From Hyphomicrobium_A sp963759735 (lineage in GTDB: Bacteria > Pseudomonadota > Alphaproteobacteria > Rhizobiales > Hyphomicrobiaceae): DNA of 64,000 nucleotides. The notes under the pieces were generated by a model. It had not been told where the DNA came from. It was given only the letters and a program-made list of their open reading frames with translations, and searched no databases. The position numbers were made by a program, and so were the translations under genes. Positions within the stretch are counted from its first letter, which is position 1; every line of letters starts with the position of its first letter. The stretch is from positions 1-64,000 of the forward strand of contig CAVXAF010000005.1 of assembly GCA_963759735.1 (NCBI GenBank), given 5' to 3'. Shown piece after piece: positions 20,783 to 29,541 of this stretch.

Positions 20783-21442
20783 TCAGGGCGTTTGCTTAGC
20801 GGTCTTTGCCGCCTGAAGGAAGCGGCCGATGAGGGCGACATCCTTCTCGCCGGGGCCGCTTTCGACGCCCGACGATACATCGACGGCGGGCGCCCCTGTC
20901 AGGCGTACGGCTTCGGCCACGTTGCCGGGGGTGAGGCCGCCGGCGAGCATGAAGTCGATGCCAGCGTCGTGCCCCTTTAGGGCCTGCCAGTCGAAGGCGA
21001 TGCCGTTGCCTCCAGGGAGAGCCCCGGGGGCTCCCGCCAGCGGCTTGGCGTCGAACAATATTCGTTGCGCATGGCCGGCGTACGCCGATGCCGCCTGCAC
21101 GTCATCGGCGGTGGCGACGGCAATGGCCTTCATCACCGGCCGCCGCGAGCGCGCCGCGACCTCCGACACCCGCGCCGGCGATTCCGATCCGTGCAACTGG
21201 ATGATATCCGGCGCCACTGCCTCGACGACGGCATCGAGCTGCGCGTCGTCTGGGTCGACGAGCAGCGCGACGATCTTCGCCTTGCCGCGCGCACGGGCGG
21301 CGAGCAAGCGCGCTTGCTCGGGCGAGATGTTGCGCGGGCTCTTGGCATAGAACACGAAGCCGACGTAGTCGGCGCCGCCGGCCAGCGCGGCATCGAGCGC
21401 GGCTTCACTGCGCAATCCGCAGATTTTGACTTCAGTCGGCAT
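20783..21442 (-). CDS. trpF: phosphoribosylanthranilate isomerase
   Basis: A 219-residue TIM-barrel performing the Amadori rearrangement in tryptophan synthesis. The catalytic Cys is in 'KICGLRSEAAL'; 'GADYVGFVFYAKSPRNI', 'DIIQLHGSESPARV', 'FDAK' and 'FMLAGGLTPGNVAEAV' are classic, and 'AVDVSSGVESGPGEKDVALI' closes the barrel with the phosphate site. It is 41 bases upstream of trpB. Confidence 0.97.
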   Translation of the reverse strand: MPTEVKICGLRSEAALDAALAGGADYVGFVFYAKSPRNISPEQARLLAARARGKAKIVALLVDPDDAQLDAVVEAVAPDIIQLHGSESPARVSEVAARSRRPVMKAIAVATADDVQAASAYAGHAQRILFDAKPLAGAPGALPGGNGIAFDWQALKGHDAGIDFMLAGGLTPGNVAEAVRLTGAPAVDVSSGVESGPGEKDVALIGRFLQAAKTAKQTP

Positions 21443-21555
21443 CGGTGTGGCGTGGTCTTTGGTTGCGGTATCGCGCTGTGCGAACGCTATGCGCTGTATG
21501 TGTTCATGTAGTGCGGCTTGGCGCGTCCTACATCGCCGCGCGGGCGCGGCACTTA

Positions 21556-21583
21556 TATCAGCTGCCGGTTATCAGCTGCCGGT
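21556..21583. repeat. 14-bp perfect tandem duplication at lapA stop
   Basis: TATCAGCTGCCGGT occurs twice head to tail (21556-21569 and 21570-21583). The repeat spans the lapA stop codon, so the last codons and the stop are effectively duplicated just downstream. It is probably replication slippage with little effect on the protein. Confidence 0.8.
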
Positions 21584-21934
21584 GGCTGCCAGCCGCGGAC
21601 GCGTGCCACCGGTCTTGACCGCTGCGGCGGCATCACGCTCTCGCGTCAACCGATCCGCCTCGGCATGCCAGCGGGCTGCAGCCCGGCCATGCTGGCGGGC
21701 ATCGCGGCGCCATCGCGCCTGCGTCAGCCATGTCGCCATGCCGCCCAACACGACGCCGACAAGCAGCACTATGAATAGGTAGGCATAGAAGGGCAGCGCC
21801 AGCGATACGACCGGCGATTCGGGGTTGAAGGGGTCGAGCACGAGGCGCACTTCGTGGCGATTGACCACGGCGAAAGTGACGAGCAACAACCCGGCCGGGA
21901 ACGCGATGAGCAGCCAGACAATCCGCTTCAGCAC
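21572..21934 (-). CDS. LapA family (DUF1049) inner-membrane protein
   Basis: A 120-residue protein with two transmembrane helices (IVWLLIAFPAGLLLVTFAVVN and LPFYAYLFIVLLVGVVLGGMATWL) separated by the typical DUF1049 loop 'NRHEVRLVLDPFNPE', then a charged coiled-coil tail. Relatives (LapA/YciS) work with LapB in controlling LPS synthesis in enterobacteria; that role is not established in this lineage. Its place between ihfB and trpF is conserved in alphaproteobacteria. Confidence 0.88.
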   Translation of the reverse strand: MLKRIVWLLIAFPAGLLLVTFAVVNRHEVRLVLDPFNPESPVVSLALPFYAYLFIVLLVGVVLGGMATWLTQARWRRDARQHGRAAARWHAEADRLTRERDAAAAVKTGGTRPRLAATGS

Positions 21935-21969
21935 AGTGCACAGCCTCGTCAGATGAGCGCCAACGCGCG

Positions 21970-22263
21970 CTAGTGGCTTTCTTTGCCGCGGTTGAGCCTA
22001 TCGCGCAGCTCTTTACCGGTCTTGAAGAACGGCACGAACTTTTCAGCGACCGACACCGATTTGCCGGTGCGCGGGTTGCGGCCCTGGCGCGCGGCGCGAT
22101 GCTTAACGGTGAAGGCCCCGAAGCCTCGCAGCTCGACGCGATCCCCGCGTGACAGTGCTTCGACGATTTCGTCGAACACCACCTTCACGATCCGCTCGAC
22201 GTCACGATGGTAAAGATGGGGGTTGGTATTCGCAATCTTATGGATCAACTCGGACTTTATCAT
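21970..22263 (-). CDS. ihfB: integration host factor subunit beta
   Basis: A 97-residue HU/IHF-family DNA-bending protein. The start 'MIKSELIHKIANTNPHLYHRDVERIV' and the DNA-binding arm 'VELRGFGAFTVKHRAARQGRNPRTGKSVSVAEK' with its Pro-containing beta-arm are standard for IhfB. I chose the ATG at 22261-22263, since the longer frame overlaps sppA and adds unrelated sequence. It lies between lapA and sppA. Confidence 0.96.
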   Translation of the reverse strand: MIKSELIHKIANTNPHLYHRDVERIVKVVFDEIVEALSRGDRVELRGFGAFTVKHRAARQGRNPRTGKSVSVAEKFVPFFKTGKELRDRLNRGKESH

Positions 22264-22294
22264 CACTCGCCCCGCCGCAAATAACTGTAATCTA

Positions 22295-23254
22295 TTAGTT
22301 TTCCGAAGGGTGCCAAACGGAAATGAACCCGTCAAGACCAAGACCGACCATAGAGCGGTCGCGGGCCAGCATTTGGCCCAGGGAGGTGTTGTTGAAAAAG
22401 CTCGCTGCCGCCATGCCCAGGGAACTGAACAGACCCAACGAATTTGGACTTTGCGGTTTCCAGTCAACGACTTTGAGGCTCTTGTCGACGTTGCGCACCT
22501 TCTGCAGCCACTCGACGGCCTCTTCCTCGCCCCCGATGGCGTCGACGAGCTTCAGCTGCACCGCCTCGCGCCCCGTGAACACGCGGCCCTGAACAAGCCC
22601 AGGAATGTCGCCCGGGCGAATGCCGCGGCGCTGCTCGACGAGCCCGAGGAACCAGCGGAAACCCTCGTCGATCATCGTCTGGGTAACCTTCTGACCCTCT
22701 TCACTGAGCGGTTCGAAGGGCGAGGGCACGGCTTTCAGGTTGCCGCTTTTGATCTCGTTGAACTTGACGCCGAGCTTGTCGAGCATCTGGCTCACCTCGG
22801 GCCACTGAATGAGCACCCCGACTGAGCCGGTAATGGTGTTGGCGCGGGTGACGATATGGTCGGCGCCGAGGCCGACGATGTAACCCGCCGATGCCGCGAC
22901 GGTGCCGAACTGGGCGACCACCGGCTTCTTCTTGGAGACTTCGCGCAGCGCCTCGAAGAGCGCTTCGCCGCCGGTCGTCGTACCGCCGGGGCTGTTCACG
23001 AAGACGAGCAGCGCCGCCGCGTTATCGGATTCGGCGATGCGCTTGAGCATCGTCAGCTGATCGCGATCCTCGGTGATGGTGCCGGAGATCGAGATGCGGG
23101 CGATCTGTTTGGTGCCGAATGCGGACCACTGATCGGAGCCGACGCTGAAGGCGAACAGTGCCGCCACCACCCCCGCGACCGCCAGCGCCCGCCACACGGC
23201 GAGCCGGCGGCGCAGGCGGCGCCGGTCCAGCACAGTATCGATCTCAACCGTCAT
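22295..23254 (-). CDS. sppA: signal peptide peptidase SppA
   Basis: A 319-residue S49 serine protease, membrane anchored, that degrades cleaved signal peptides. A transmembrane helix (WRALAVAGVVAALFAFSVG) follows a basic N-terminus. The fold segments 'VFVNSPGGTTTGGEALFEAL', 'AASAGYIVGLGADHIV' and 'TRANTITGSVGVLIQWPE' (catalytic Ser in TGSVGV) are intact, and a later Lys-containing helix fits the Ser-Lys dyad. It is the short (36K-type) form. The ATG at 23252-23254 has a GGAG site; the longer frame does not fit the family. Confidence 0.93.
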   Translation of the reverse strand: MTVEIDTVLDRRRLRRRLAVWRALAVAGVVAALFAFSVGSDQWSAFGTKQIARISISGTITEDRDQLTMLKRIAESDNAAALLVFVNSPGGTTTGGEALFEALREVSKKKPVVAQFGTVAASAGYIVGLGADHIVTRANTITGSVGVLIQWPEVSQMLDKLGVKFNEIKSGNLKAVPSPFEPLSEEGQKVTQTMIDEGFRWFLGLVEQRRGIRPGDIPGLVQGRVFTGREAVQLKLVDAIGGEEEAVEWLQKVRNVDKSLKVVDWKPQSPNSLGLFSSLGMAAASFFNNTSLGQMLARDRSMVGLGLDGFISVWHPSEN

Positions 23255-23354
23255 GAAGGTCTCCGGTCGGGGCCCAGCACGTTTGGGAGCGCGCTCGGTG
23301 GCGACGTTAGGCAAGGATTGCCCTGCTAACAAGAGATGCGCTTCGTCAGCCTTG

Positions 23355-23394
23355 TCAAAATGCTAGCGCGGCAAGGGGTTTCGCCTTGCCGCGC
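23355..23394 (-). terminator. intrinsic terminator of rpsA
   Basis: A perfect 11-bp stem GCGCGGCAAGG / CCTTGCCGCGC (23366-23376 and 23384-23394) with a seven-base loop lies about 30 bases after the rpsA stop. On the minus strand it is followed shortly by TTTT (23357-23360). It should separate rpsA from sppA transcription. Confidence 0.8.
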
Positions 23395-23424
23395 CGAGTT
23401 GTCGTGACCGCCTGGAACGAGGGG

Positions 23425-25161
23425 TTATTCTTTCGTCTCTTCTTCCTCGACGCCGTCCGTCTCGCGCTTGCGGATGGCGGCCTTGAAGATGTCGCCGAGC
23501 GAGGCGCCCGAGTCCGAAGAACCGTACTGGGCGACCGCCTGCTTCTCTTCAGCGATCTCCAGGGCCTTAATCGACAGCGACAGACGGCGCGCGGCCTTGT
23601 CGGCGCTGGTGACGAAAGCATCGACCTTGTCGCCTACGTTGAAGCGCTCAGGCCGCTGCTCGGAGCGGTCGCGCGACAGGTCGGAGCGCTTGATGAAGGC
23701 GGTGAGTTCGCCGTCGGCGGTCTTCACTTCGAGGCCATTCTCCTGCACGGCAATGACGTTGCAGGTGACGGTGTCGCCCTTCTTGTACTTCGACAACGTG
23801 TCGATCGGATCGCCGCCAAGCTGCTTAATGCCGAGCGAGATGCGCTCCTTGGTGCTGTCGACGTCGAGCACCACGGCTTTGACGTTGTCGCCCTTCTTGA
23901 AGTCCTTGATCACCTCATCGCCCGGACGCGACCAGTCGAGATCCGACAGATGCACCATGCCATCGACGCCGCCGTCGAGACCGATGAACAGACCAAACTC
24001 AGTGATGTTGCGGATCGGACCCTCGACCTCGGTGCCCTTCGGATGCACGGCAAGGAAGGATTCCCACGGATTGTCCTGGGTCTGCTTGAGGCCCAACGAG
24101 ATGCGGCGCTTGTTGGCGTCGACCTCAAGCACCTGCACCTCGACCTGCTGGCTGGTCGAGACGATCTTGCCGGGATGGATGTTCTTCTTGGTCCAGCTCA
24201 TCTCGGAGACGTGGATGAGACCTTCGACGCCCGGCTCCAGCTCCACGAAGGCGCCGTAGTCGGCGATGTTCGTGACGGTGCCCTTGACGCGGGCGCCGAC
24301 CGGATACTTGGCCTCGATCGACTGCCAGGGGTCAGCCTGCAGCTGCTTCATGCCCAGCGAGATGCGCTGCGTTTCGGGGTTGATGCGAATGATCTGCACC
24401 TTCACCGTGTCGCCGACGTTGAGAATCTCGGAGGGATGATTGACGCGGCGCCAAGCCATGTCGGTGACGTGCAGCAGGCCGTCGATGCCGCCGAGGTCGA
24501 TGAAGGCGCCGTAGTCGGTGATGTTCTTGACGAGACCGTCGATCACCTGGCCCTCCTCGAGGCGAGCCACGATGTCGGCGCGCTGCTCGGCACGCGTCTC
24601 TTCCAGCACGGAGCGGCGCGAGACGACGATGTTGCCGCGGCGGCGATCCATCTTGAGGATCTGGAACGACTGCGGCTGATGCATCAGCGGGCCGATGTCG
24701 CGCACCGGGCGGATGTCGACCTGCGAGCCGGGAAGGAAGGCCACGGCGCCGTCGAGGTCGACGGTGAAGCCGCCCTTGACCTTGTTGAAGATCACGCCCG
24801 AGACCTTCTCGTTCTTCTCAAACATCTTCTCGAGGCGCGTCCAGCTTTCCTCGCGGCGAGCCTTGTCGCGCGACAGGACAGCTTCACCGAGCGCGTTCTC
24901 GACGCGCTCCAGGTAAACCTCGACTTCGTCGCCGACCTTGAGGTCCGCCGACTTGCCATTGACGGAGAACTCACGCAGGGCGACGCGGCCCTCGGTCTTC
25001 AGGCCAACGTCGATGACGGCCAGGTCCTTCTCGATGCCGACGATGCGGCCCTTGACGACACTGCCTTCGAACAGGTCCTCCTTGGCCAGGCTTTCGGCGA
25101 GCAGCGCGGCGAACTCATCGCGCGAGGGGTTGAAGTCCTTCGAGATGGCGGCTTGCGACAT
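23425..25161 (-). CDS. rpsA: 30S ribosomal protein S1
   Basis: A 578-residue protein with six S1 (OB-fold) repeats, which recruits mRNA to the 30S subunit. Repeats are seen as 'GSVVKGRIVGIEKDLAVIDVG', 'KVSGVIFNKVKGGFTVDLDG', 'VIDGLVKNITDYGAFIDLGG', 'RVKGTVTNIADYGAFVELEPG', 'EVEGPIRNITEFGLFIGLDGG' and 'TVTCNVIAVQENGLEVKTADG'. The acidic tail (DGVEEEETKE) is common in alphaproteobacteria. It lies downstream of cmk, as usual. Confidence 0.97.
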   Translation of the reverse strand: MSQAAISKDFNPSRDEFAALLAESLAKEDLFEGSVVKGRIVGIEKDLAVIDVGLKTEGRVALREFSVNGKSADLKVGDEVEVYLERVENALGEAVLSRDKARREESWTRLEKMFEKNEKVSGVIFNKVKGGFTVDLDGAVAFLPGSQVDIRPVRDIGPLMHQPQSFQILKMDRRRGNIVVSRRSVLEETRAEQRADIVARLEEGQVIDGLVKNITDYGAFIDLGGIDGLLHVTDMAWRRVNHPSEILNVGDTVKVQIIRINPETQRISLGMKQLQADPWQSIEAKYPVGARVKGTVTNIADYGAFVELEPGVEGLIHVSEMSWTKKNIHPGKIVSTSQQVEVQVLEVDANKRRISLGLKQTQDNPWESFLAVHPKGTEVEGPIRNITEFGLFIGLDGGVDGMVHLSDLDWSRPGDEVIKDFKKGDNVKAVVLDVDSTKERISLGIKQLGGDPIDTLSKYKKGDTVTCNVIAVQENGLEVKTADGELTAFIKRSDLSRDRSEQRPERFNVGDKVDAFVTSADKAARRLSLSIKALEIAEEKQAVAQYGSSDSGASLGDIFKAAIRKRETDGVEEEETKE

Positions 25162-25353
25162 GCGTTAAACGAGCTCCTTGAAACGTTGATGCAGGCCGCA
25201 TCGGCGGCCGTTGCGATGTCAGATGCGGCAAGTGTCCTCCGCCACGACGAGCGTGAGCGGACAGTCTCCTGCCGGGTGTGTGTTTGAGTTCTTGCCGCTG
25301 CGATGGGCTCTGTGCCCTGCCAGTATGGAATTTGGATGCCCGTTTCGGGCGTC

Positions 25354-25980
25354 CTACTGGCCGATCTTCCTCTTGATCAATCCGACAGCGGCGTCGAATG
25401 CCGCCTCTATATCCAAGTCCGAGGTATCGAGCAAGTCGGCGTCTGCTGCCGGGCGCATGGGGGCGCTTCCGCGGGAGGTGTCCCGCTCGTCCCGCCGCAG
25501 AATATCGGCCAGGACGGCCTCATGGGTGACGACCTCGCCCCGGGCCAGGCACTCGAGGTAGCGGCGCCGAGCGCGCACCTCCGGGCGGGCGCTTACGTAG
25601 ATTTTTGCGTCGGCTCCCGGACAGACCACCGTACCGATATCGCGGCCGTCGAGCACCGCTCCGCCGGGCTGGGTAGCGAACCCACGCTGGTAGGCCAGCA
25701 GCGCCCAGCGCACCTGCGGGATGCGGGCGACGATGGACGCGGCATCACCCGCCTGCGGGGTACGCAGCGCGGGATCGCACAGTTCGGCCGGGTCGAGGCT
25801 GCGCGCGGCGGCCAGGGCAGCCCAGGGGTCGTCGGCGCGGAAGCCAAGCACCATCACGTCGCGGGCGACGGCACGATAGAGGAGGCCCGTGTCGAGACAC
25901 GGCAGACCCCATAGATCGGCGATGCGCTTGGCCAGCGTGCCCTTGCCCGATGCCGCCGGACCGTCGATGGCGATGATCAT
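25354..25980 (-). CDS. cmk: (d)CMP kinase
   Basis: A 208-residue P-loop kinase phosphorylating CMP and dCMP. 'IIAIDGPAASGKGTLAKRIAD' is the Walker A, 'YLDTGLLYRAVA'-type substrate motif appears as 'CLDTGLLYRAVARDVM', and 'VLDGRDIGTVVCPGADAKIYVSARPEVRARRR' contains the GRDI and lid arginines. The ATG overlaps the aroA stop by one base (25980), giving translational coupling. Confidence 0.97.
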   Translation of the reverse strand: MIIAIDGPAASGKGTLAKRIADLWGLPCLDTGLLYRAVARDVMVLGFRADDPWAALAAARSLDPAELCDPALRTPQAGDAASIVARIPQVRWALLAYQRGFATQPGGAVLDGRDIGTVVCPGADAKIYVSARPEVRARRRYLECLARGEVVTHEAVLADILRRDERDTSRGSAPMRPAADADLLDTSDLDIEAAFDAAVGLIKRKIGQ

Positions 25981-27329
25981 CAGGAATGCCCCGCAGTCGT
26001 GCCGAAGCGGGCGCCTATTGTTTCCATGAGGGCGACGAATTCGGGGAAGCTCGTCGCCACCATGGCGATGTCGTCGACCGTCACCGGGTCGCGGCTGGCC
26101 AGCCCCATGATGAGAAACGCCATGGCGATGCGATGATCGAGGTGCGTCGCCACCACGCCGCCTCCGCGCACGGCGCTTTCTCCGCGCACGGTGAGCGTGT
26201 CGCCGTCGGCAACGGCGATGACGCCGTTGGCCGTCAGTCCTGAAACGGTGGCGGCCAGCCGATCGCTTTCCTTCACCTTCAGCTCGGCCAATCCCTCCAT
26301 GCGTGTGTCGCCTTCGGCAAAGGCGGCGGCGACAGCAAGGATCGGATATTCGTCGATCATGCTGGGCGCGCGGTGCCCCGCGACGGTCACCCCGCTGAGC
26401 GGGGCATAGCGCACGCGAATGTCGGCTACCGGCTCGCCGGCTTCCTCGCGCTCGGCGGTGAAGGCAACATCGCCGCCCATCTCGCGCAACACCTCATAAA
26501 ATCCGGTACGCGTCGGATTGACGAGCACGCCTTCAATGGTGATGTCCGAGCCCGGGACCAGCGTTGCCGCGGCGGCAAGAAAAGCCGCCGAGCTGGGGTC
26601 GCCCGGCACCACGACGTCGCGGCCCGCCAGTTCGGCCTCGCCCTTGACGGTGATGCTCGTCTTGCCGTCGACTGTGTCGACCCGCACCTCGGCGCCGAAA
26701 TAGCGCAGCATGCGTTCAGTGTGATCGCGCGTTGCCTCCGCTTCGATCACGGTCGTCTCGCCGGCGGCGTGCAGGCCCGCCAACAGGATGGCGCTCTTCA
26801 CCTGGGCCGAAGGGACTGGAAGCGCGTACGTGATAGGCACCAGGTTGGCCGAGCCGCGGGCGATCAACGGCAGCCGGTCGCGACCGCCCTCGATTTCAAG
26901 CCCCATCAGTTGCAGCGGCACCAGCACCCGGCCCATCGGCCGGCGGCTGAGCGAGGCATCGCCCGTCAGTTCGACCGTGATGTCGTGGCCAGCGATAACG
27001 CCCAGCATAAGCCGCGTGCCGGTGCCCGAGTTGCCGAAATCCAGCGCGCCTGCGGGCTGCGCAAGGCCGCCGACGCCTCGACCGTAGACGTGCCACTGCG
27101 CGCCAATTTTTTCGATCGGCGCACCCAGAGCCACAAGCGCCTTGGCGGTGTTGAGCACGTCTTCGGCCTCAAGCAGCCCCGTCAGACGCGTCACGCCTGT
27201 GGCGAGCGCACCGAGCATCAGCGCCCGGTGCGAGATTGATTTGTCACCCGGCACTCGCACCCGTCCTTTGAGGGGACCGGCGGCGTGCGCGGCAAGGGGG
27301 CGCGTGGCGATCGCAGAATCAGATGGCAA
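25980..27329 (-). CDS. aroA: 3-phosphoshikimate 1-carboxyvinyltransferase (EPSP synthase)
   Basis: A 449-residue enzyme joining shikimate 3-phosphate and PEP. 'VPGDKSISHRALMLGALATG' and 'LDFGNSGTGTRLMLGVIAG' are the two canonical active-site motifs. 'LSRRPMGRVLVPL', 'SAQVKSAILLAGLHAAGET' and 'IDEYPILAVAAAFAEGDT' (catalytic Asp) follow. In the second motif the residue after NSGTG is Thr-Arg, and the segment around residue 100 has Gly-Thr-Gly-Thr, resembling class II type enzymes of rhizobia. It is divergent from the FYDLN-acid gene. Confidence 0.97.
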   Translation of the reverse strand: MPSDSAIATRPLAAHAAGPLKGRVRVPGDKSISHRALMLGALATGVTRLTGLLEAEDVLNTAKALVALGAPIEKIGAQWHVYGRGVGGLAQPAGALDFGNSGTGTRLMLGVIAGHDITVELTGDASLSRRPMGRVLVPLQLMGLEIEGGRDRLPLIARGSANLVPITYALPVPSAQVKSAILLAGLHAAGETTVIEAEATRDHTERMLRYFGAEVRVDTVDGKTSITVKGEAELAGRDVVVPGDPSSAAFLAAAATLVPGSDITIEGVLVNPTRTGFYEVLREMGGDVAFTAEREEAGEPVADIRVRYAPLSGVTVAGHRAPSMIDEYPILAVAAAFAEGDTRMEGLAELKVKESDRLAATVSGLTANGVIAVADGDTLTVRGESAVRGGGVVATHLDHRIAMAFLIMGLASRDPVTVDDIAMVATSFPEFVALMETIGARFGTTAGHS

Positions 27330-27505
27330 GCGAGTTAAAGCTCCAGCGCTGGCGGGCTATCGCAAGGCGGTAAGGGTGCGCGAGCGATAGAGCCGACGGC
27401 ACATCCACCTGTCAACGTCAGCGCGCGGCAACCAGCTTTGTTTTTGACAAGCCCCCATGCATGTGGCAGATCGCAAAAAATTCCCTCACCACCAAAGGTT
27501 GGCTC

Positions 27506-27883
27506 ATGGCGACCAATAAAGACCGCGGGACGAAGCGCACCTGCCAAAACAACGAGTGCGGCGCCCGGTTCTACGACCTCAGCCGCAATCCGATCCTGTG
27601 CCCGATCTGCGGATCGAAGTACGCGATCGCTCACTCGCCGACGGCCGCTGCTGCGGCGGCGGTGGCCGAGGAAAAAGCAGCACGCAAGGTGAAGAAGCCG
27701 GTGTTCGAGCCGGTGGCCGGTGAGCCTGAGGCTGAAGAAGCGCTCGTCGACGTCGAGGCCGACGAGACGGAAGAGGACGCAACGCCGGGCGCGGCCGATG
27801 AGACCTTCCTCGAAGAGGAAGAGGACGACGGCAATGTCGCCGACATCGTCGGTGGACCGGTCGAGGGCGAGGAAGAGCGCTAA
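27506..27883 (+). CDS. TIGR02300 (FYDLN acid domain) family protein
   Basis: A 125-residue protein: an N-terminal zinc-ribbon-like part 'GTKRTCQNNECGARFYDLSRNPILCPICGSKY' with four cysteines and the namesake FYDLN-like FYDLS, then a low-complexity acidic tail rich in Glu/Asp. The family is alphaproteobacterial and of unknown function. I chose the ATG at 27506 because the homologous part begins MATNKDRGTKRTC and AAAGG lies upstream. It is divergent from aroA, a conserved arrangement. Confidence 0.9.
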   Translation: MATNKDRGTKRTCQNNECGARFYDLSRNPILCPICGSKYAIAHSPTAAAAAAVAEEKAARKVKKPVFEPVAGEPEAEEALVDVEADETEEDATPGAADETFLEEEEDDGNVADIVGGPVEGEEER

Positions 27884-28034
27884 TCGCGCCCGCAGTGGGG
27901 TTTGGCGCCGCACCCGCGGCAATTGTCTGCGGGTGTTCGCGGCCGCCAACTTGGGCCTTGCAGTTTGCCAACGAAGGCCCTAGAGAGGCCCACTCAATCG
28001 GGGGCGTTCGCGCCCGCGATTTTTCCCATCGGTC

Positions 28035-28110
<76 letters not shown>

Positions 28111-28298
28111 ATCTACATTATTTTAACTCAAGTATGGCTTGAAGGTTTGCGTCAGCTGTTGCAATCTCCGGCCCCGCGGCCCGCCAAATCTGCACAGCTG
28201 CCTCCCGGACAGTGCGTTGCGCCTTTGACAAGTTGACCGCGCTAGTTCACCACTTCCCCAGCACACCGTGTGCGCAACAACTTATGTGAGGACTTACC

Positions 28299-28505
28299 GT
28301 GGCTCAAGGCACCGTCAAGTGGTTTAACTCTCAGAAGGGCTTCGGCTTCATTCAGCCGGATGGCGGCGGGAACGATGTGTTCGTGCACATCTCTGCCGTT
28401 GAGCGGGCTGGCCTGAGCAATCTGAACGAAAACCAGAAGGTTTCGTTTGAGACCGAGACCGGCCGTAATGGCAAGGCCTCGGCTGTGAACCTCAAGGTAC
28501 TCTAA
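28299..28505 (+). CDS. cspA: cold-shock protein (CspA family)
   Basis: A 68-residue OB-fold protein that binds single-stranded RNA/DNA. 'GTVKWFNSQKGFGFIQPD' (RNP1) and 'DVFVHISAVERAG' (RNP2) are intact; the chain ends '...GKASAVNLKVL'. The roughly 190-base stretch between the tRNA and the ATG leaves room for a long structured leader, as in other csp genes. A TTGACA at 28225-28230 may be its -35, but I see no matching -10 at proper spacing. GAGG lies just before the ATG. Confidence 0.97.
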   Translation: MAQGTVKWFNSQKGFGFIQPDGGGNDVFVHISAVERAGLSNLNENQKVSFETETGRNGKASAVNLKVL

Positions 28506-28623
28506 GCAATCTTGTGATTGCTCGGCAGAGCTGAAGGTTCGCGAATTGCCGCGAATTCCTTCGCCGCGGGCGTGCGACCGAACTCCCACTGTGCGGAGAT
28601 CGGTCGCCAAACCCCGCAACACT

Positions 28624-28800
28624 CTAGGGCGCTATCGGACTGGGTGGCGTCTCGGCATCGGCGGCAGGTTTATCCGCTGCCGGTGTCGCATTGCTCGCAG
28701 GCGCGGGCATCATCGGACTTGGCCCTCCCGCGAAGAATGCAATGCCGGCCGCGATCAGTACGATCAGGCCCAGCAAGACCATGATGCCTTTGGTGTCCAT
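28624..28800 (-). CDS. small membrane protein
   Basis: A 58-residue protein beginning MDTKGIMVLLGLIVLIAAG, one transmembrane helix, followed by a Pro/Ala/Met-rich tail (no cysteines). A strong AAGGAGAG ribosome site precedes the ATG at 28798-28800, which supports expression. No family recognised. It could be an inner-membrane protein with a periplasmic tail. Confidence 0.65.
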   Translation of the reverse strand: MDTKGIMVLLGLIVLIAAGIAFFAGGPSPMMPAPASNATPAADKPAADAETPPSPIAP

Positions 28801-28831
28801 TGGCGCTCTCCTTAACAAGCCTGATATGAGC

Positions 28832-29209
28832 TTAGTATGATATCGACGCGGGCGACCGCGTCGATGGGCGCATCCCCGTCATTCCACCGGCAATCGACGA
28901 CACATCGAATAGCGGCTCACCCATGAGGTGAGGCGTCGGCATCGGCGTGGCAGTGGGCAATCTTGCAGCATGCGCGCGCGGCTTGGCGGTTGCCACGCGC
29001 GCCTTGCGCGCTCGCTCGGCCTCATGCCTCAGCACGTGCCCGATCATGAAATTCTCCGCCGCCATGATGGACAGGGCGATGACGAGCCCTGCCATGGCGC
29101 CGATGCTACCCCCGAGGCCGGCACCGACGATAACCCCTGCCACCACGTTGACCAGCGGTATCAGCATCATCCCTGCAAGGACGATGGTCGCAATTGTATC
29201 TAGCAGCAT
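28832..29209 (-). CDS. hypothetical membrane protein
   Basis: A 125-residue protein with two or three hydrophobic helices (LLDTIATIVLAGMMLIPLVNVVAG and GAMAGLVIALSIMAAENF), Gly-rich between them, then a basic Arg/Ala/Pro-rich tail. I took the ATG at 29207-29209; the longer frame adds a non-hydrophobic, arginine-rich head. It lies just upstream of the preceding small membrane gene on the same strand (31 bases apart), so the two may be cotranscribed. No family recognised. Confidence 0.55.
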   Translation of the reverse strand: MLLDTIATIVLAGMMLIPLVNVVAGVIVGAGLGGSIGAMAGLVIALSIMAAENFMIGHVLRHEAERARKARVATAKPRAHAARLPTATPMPTPHLMGEPLFDVSSIAGGMTGMRPSTRSPASISY

Positions 29210-29541
29210 CTTTTCACCCGATGCGGCTACCACCCCATAGCGATTGAGACTTTGCTTGCGTCGTTGGCCGCCAGCGCGGCAGGTCCGTGGCCATGTCGTG
29301 GCGTGCCGGCGTGGGTGCGGCAGCGGCGATGCCGTCGGCATTCCGCAAAAAAGAGCGCCCCGGCCCGAGTTCGGCGCTCGGCCGAGGCGCCCACGGCTGA
29401 GGGACAGAGTTGCCCCTGCCCCGCCGGTCTATGGTCGGTGACGCGCCAATGGCGCCGTGCACCGCAATGCTGCAGCCCGTATAGACAGCATCAGGCATAA
29501 GTTCTAATCGTATATTGTTCTCCTCTGGATCAGAGTTTCTT
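29210..29541. other. intergenic region upstream of oxyR
   Basis: About 330 bases between the divergent small membrane gene and oxyR. The last 60 bases are AT-richer (CATAAGTTCTAATCG, TATATTG) and are the likely oxyR promoter, perhaps with an autoregulatory OxyR site, but I could not match a full consensus. The rest shows no gene or repeat. Confidence 0.4.

Noticed and set aside
23386..25287. A 633-residue plus-strand open frame opposite rpsA
   Set aside because: It is antisense to S1 and mirrors its codon pattern. It has no family resemblance and no ribosome site; high GC makes such long antisense frames common.
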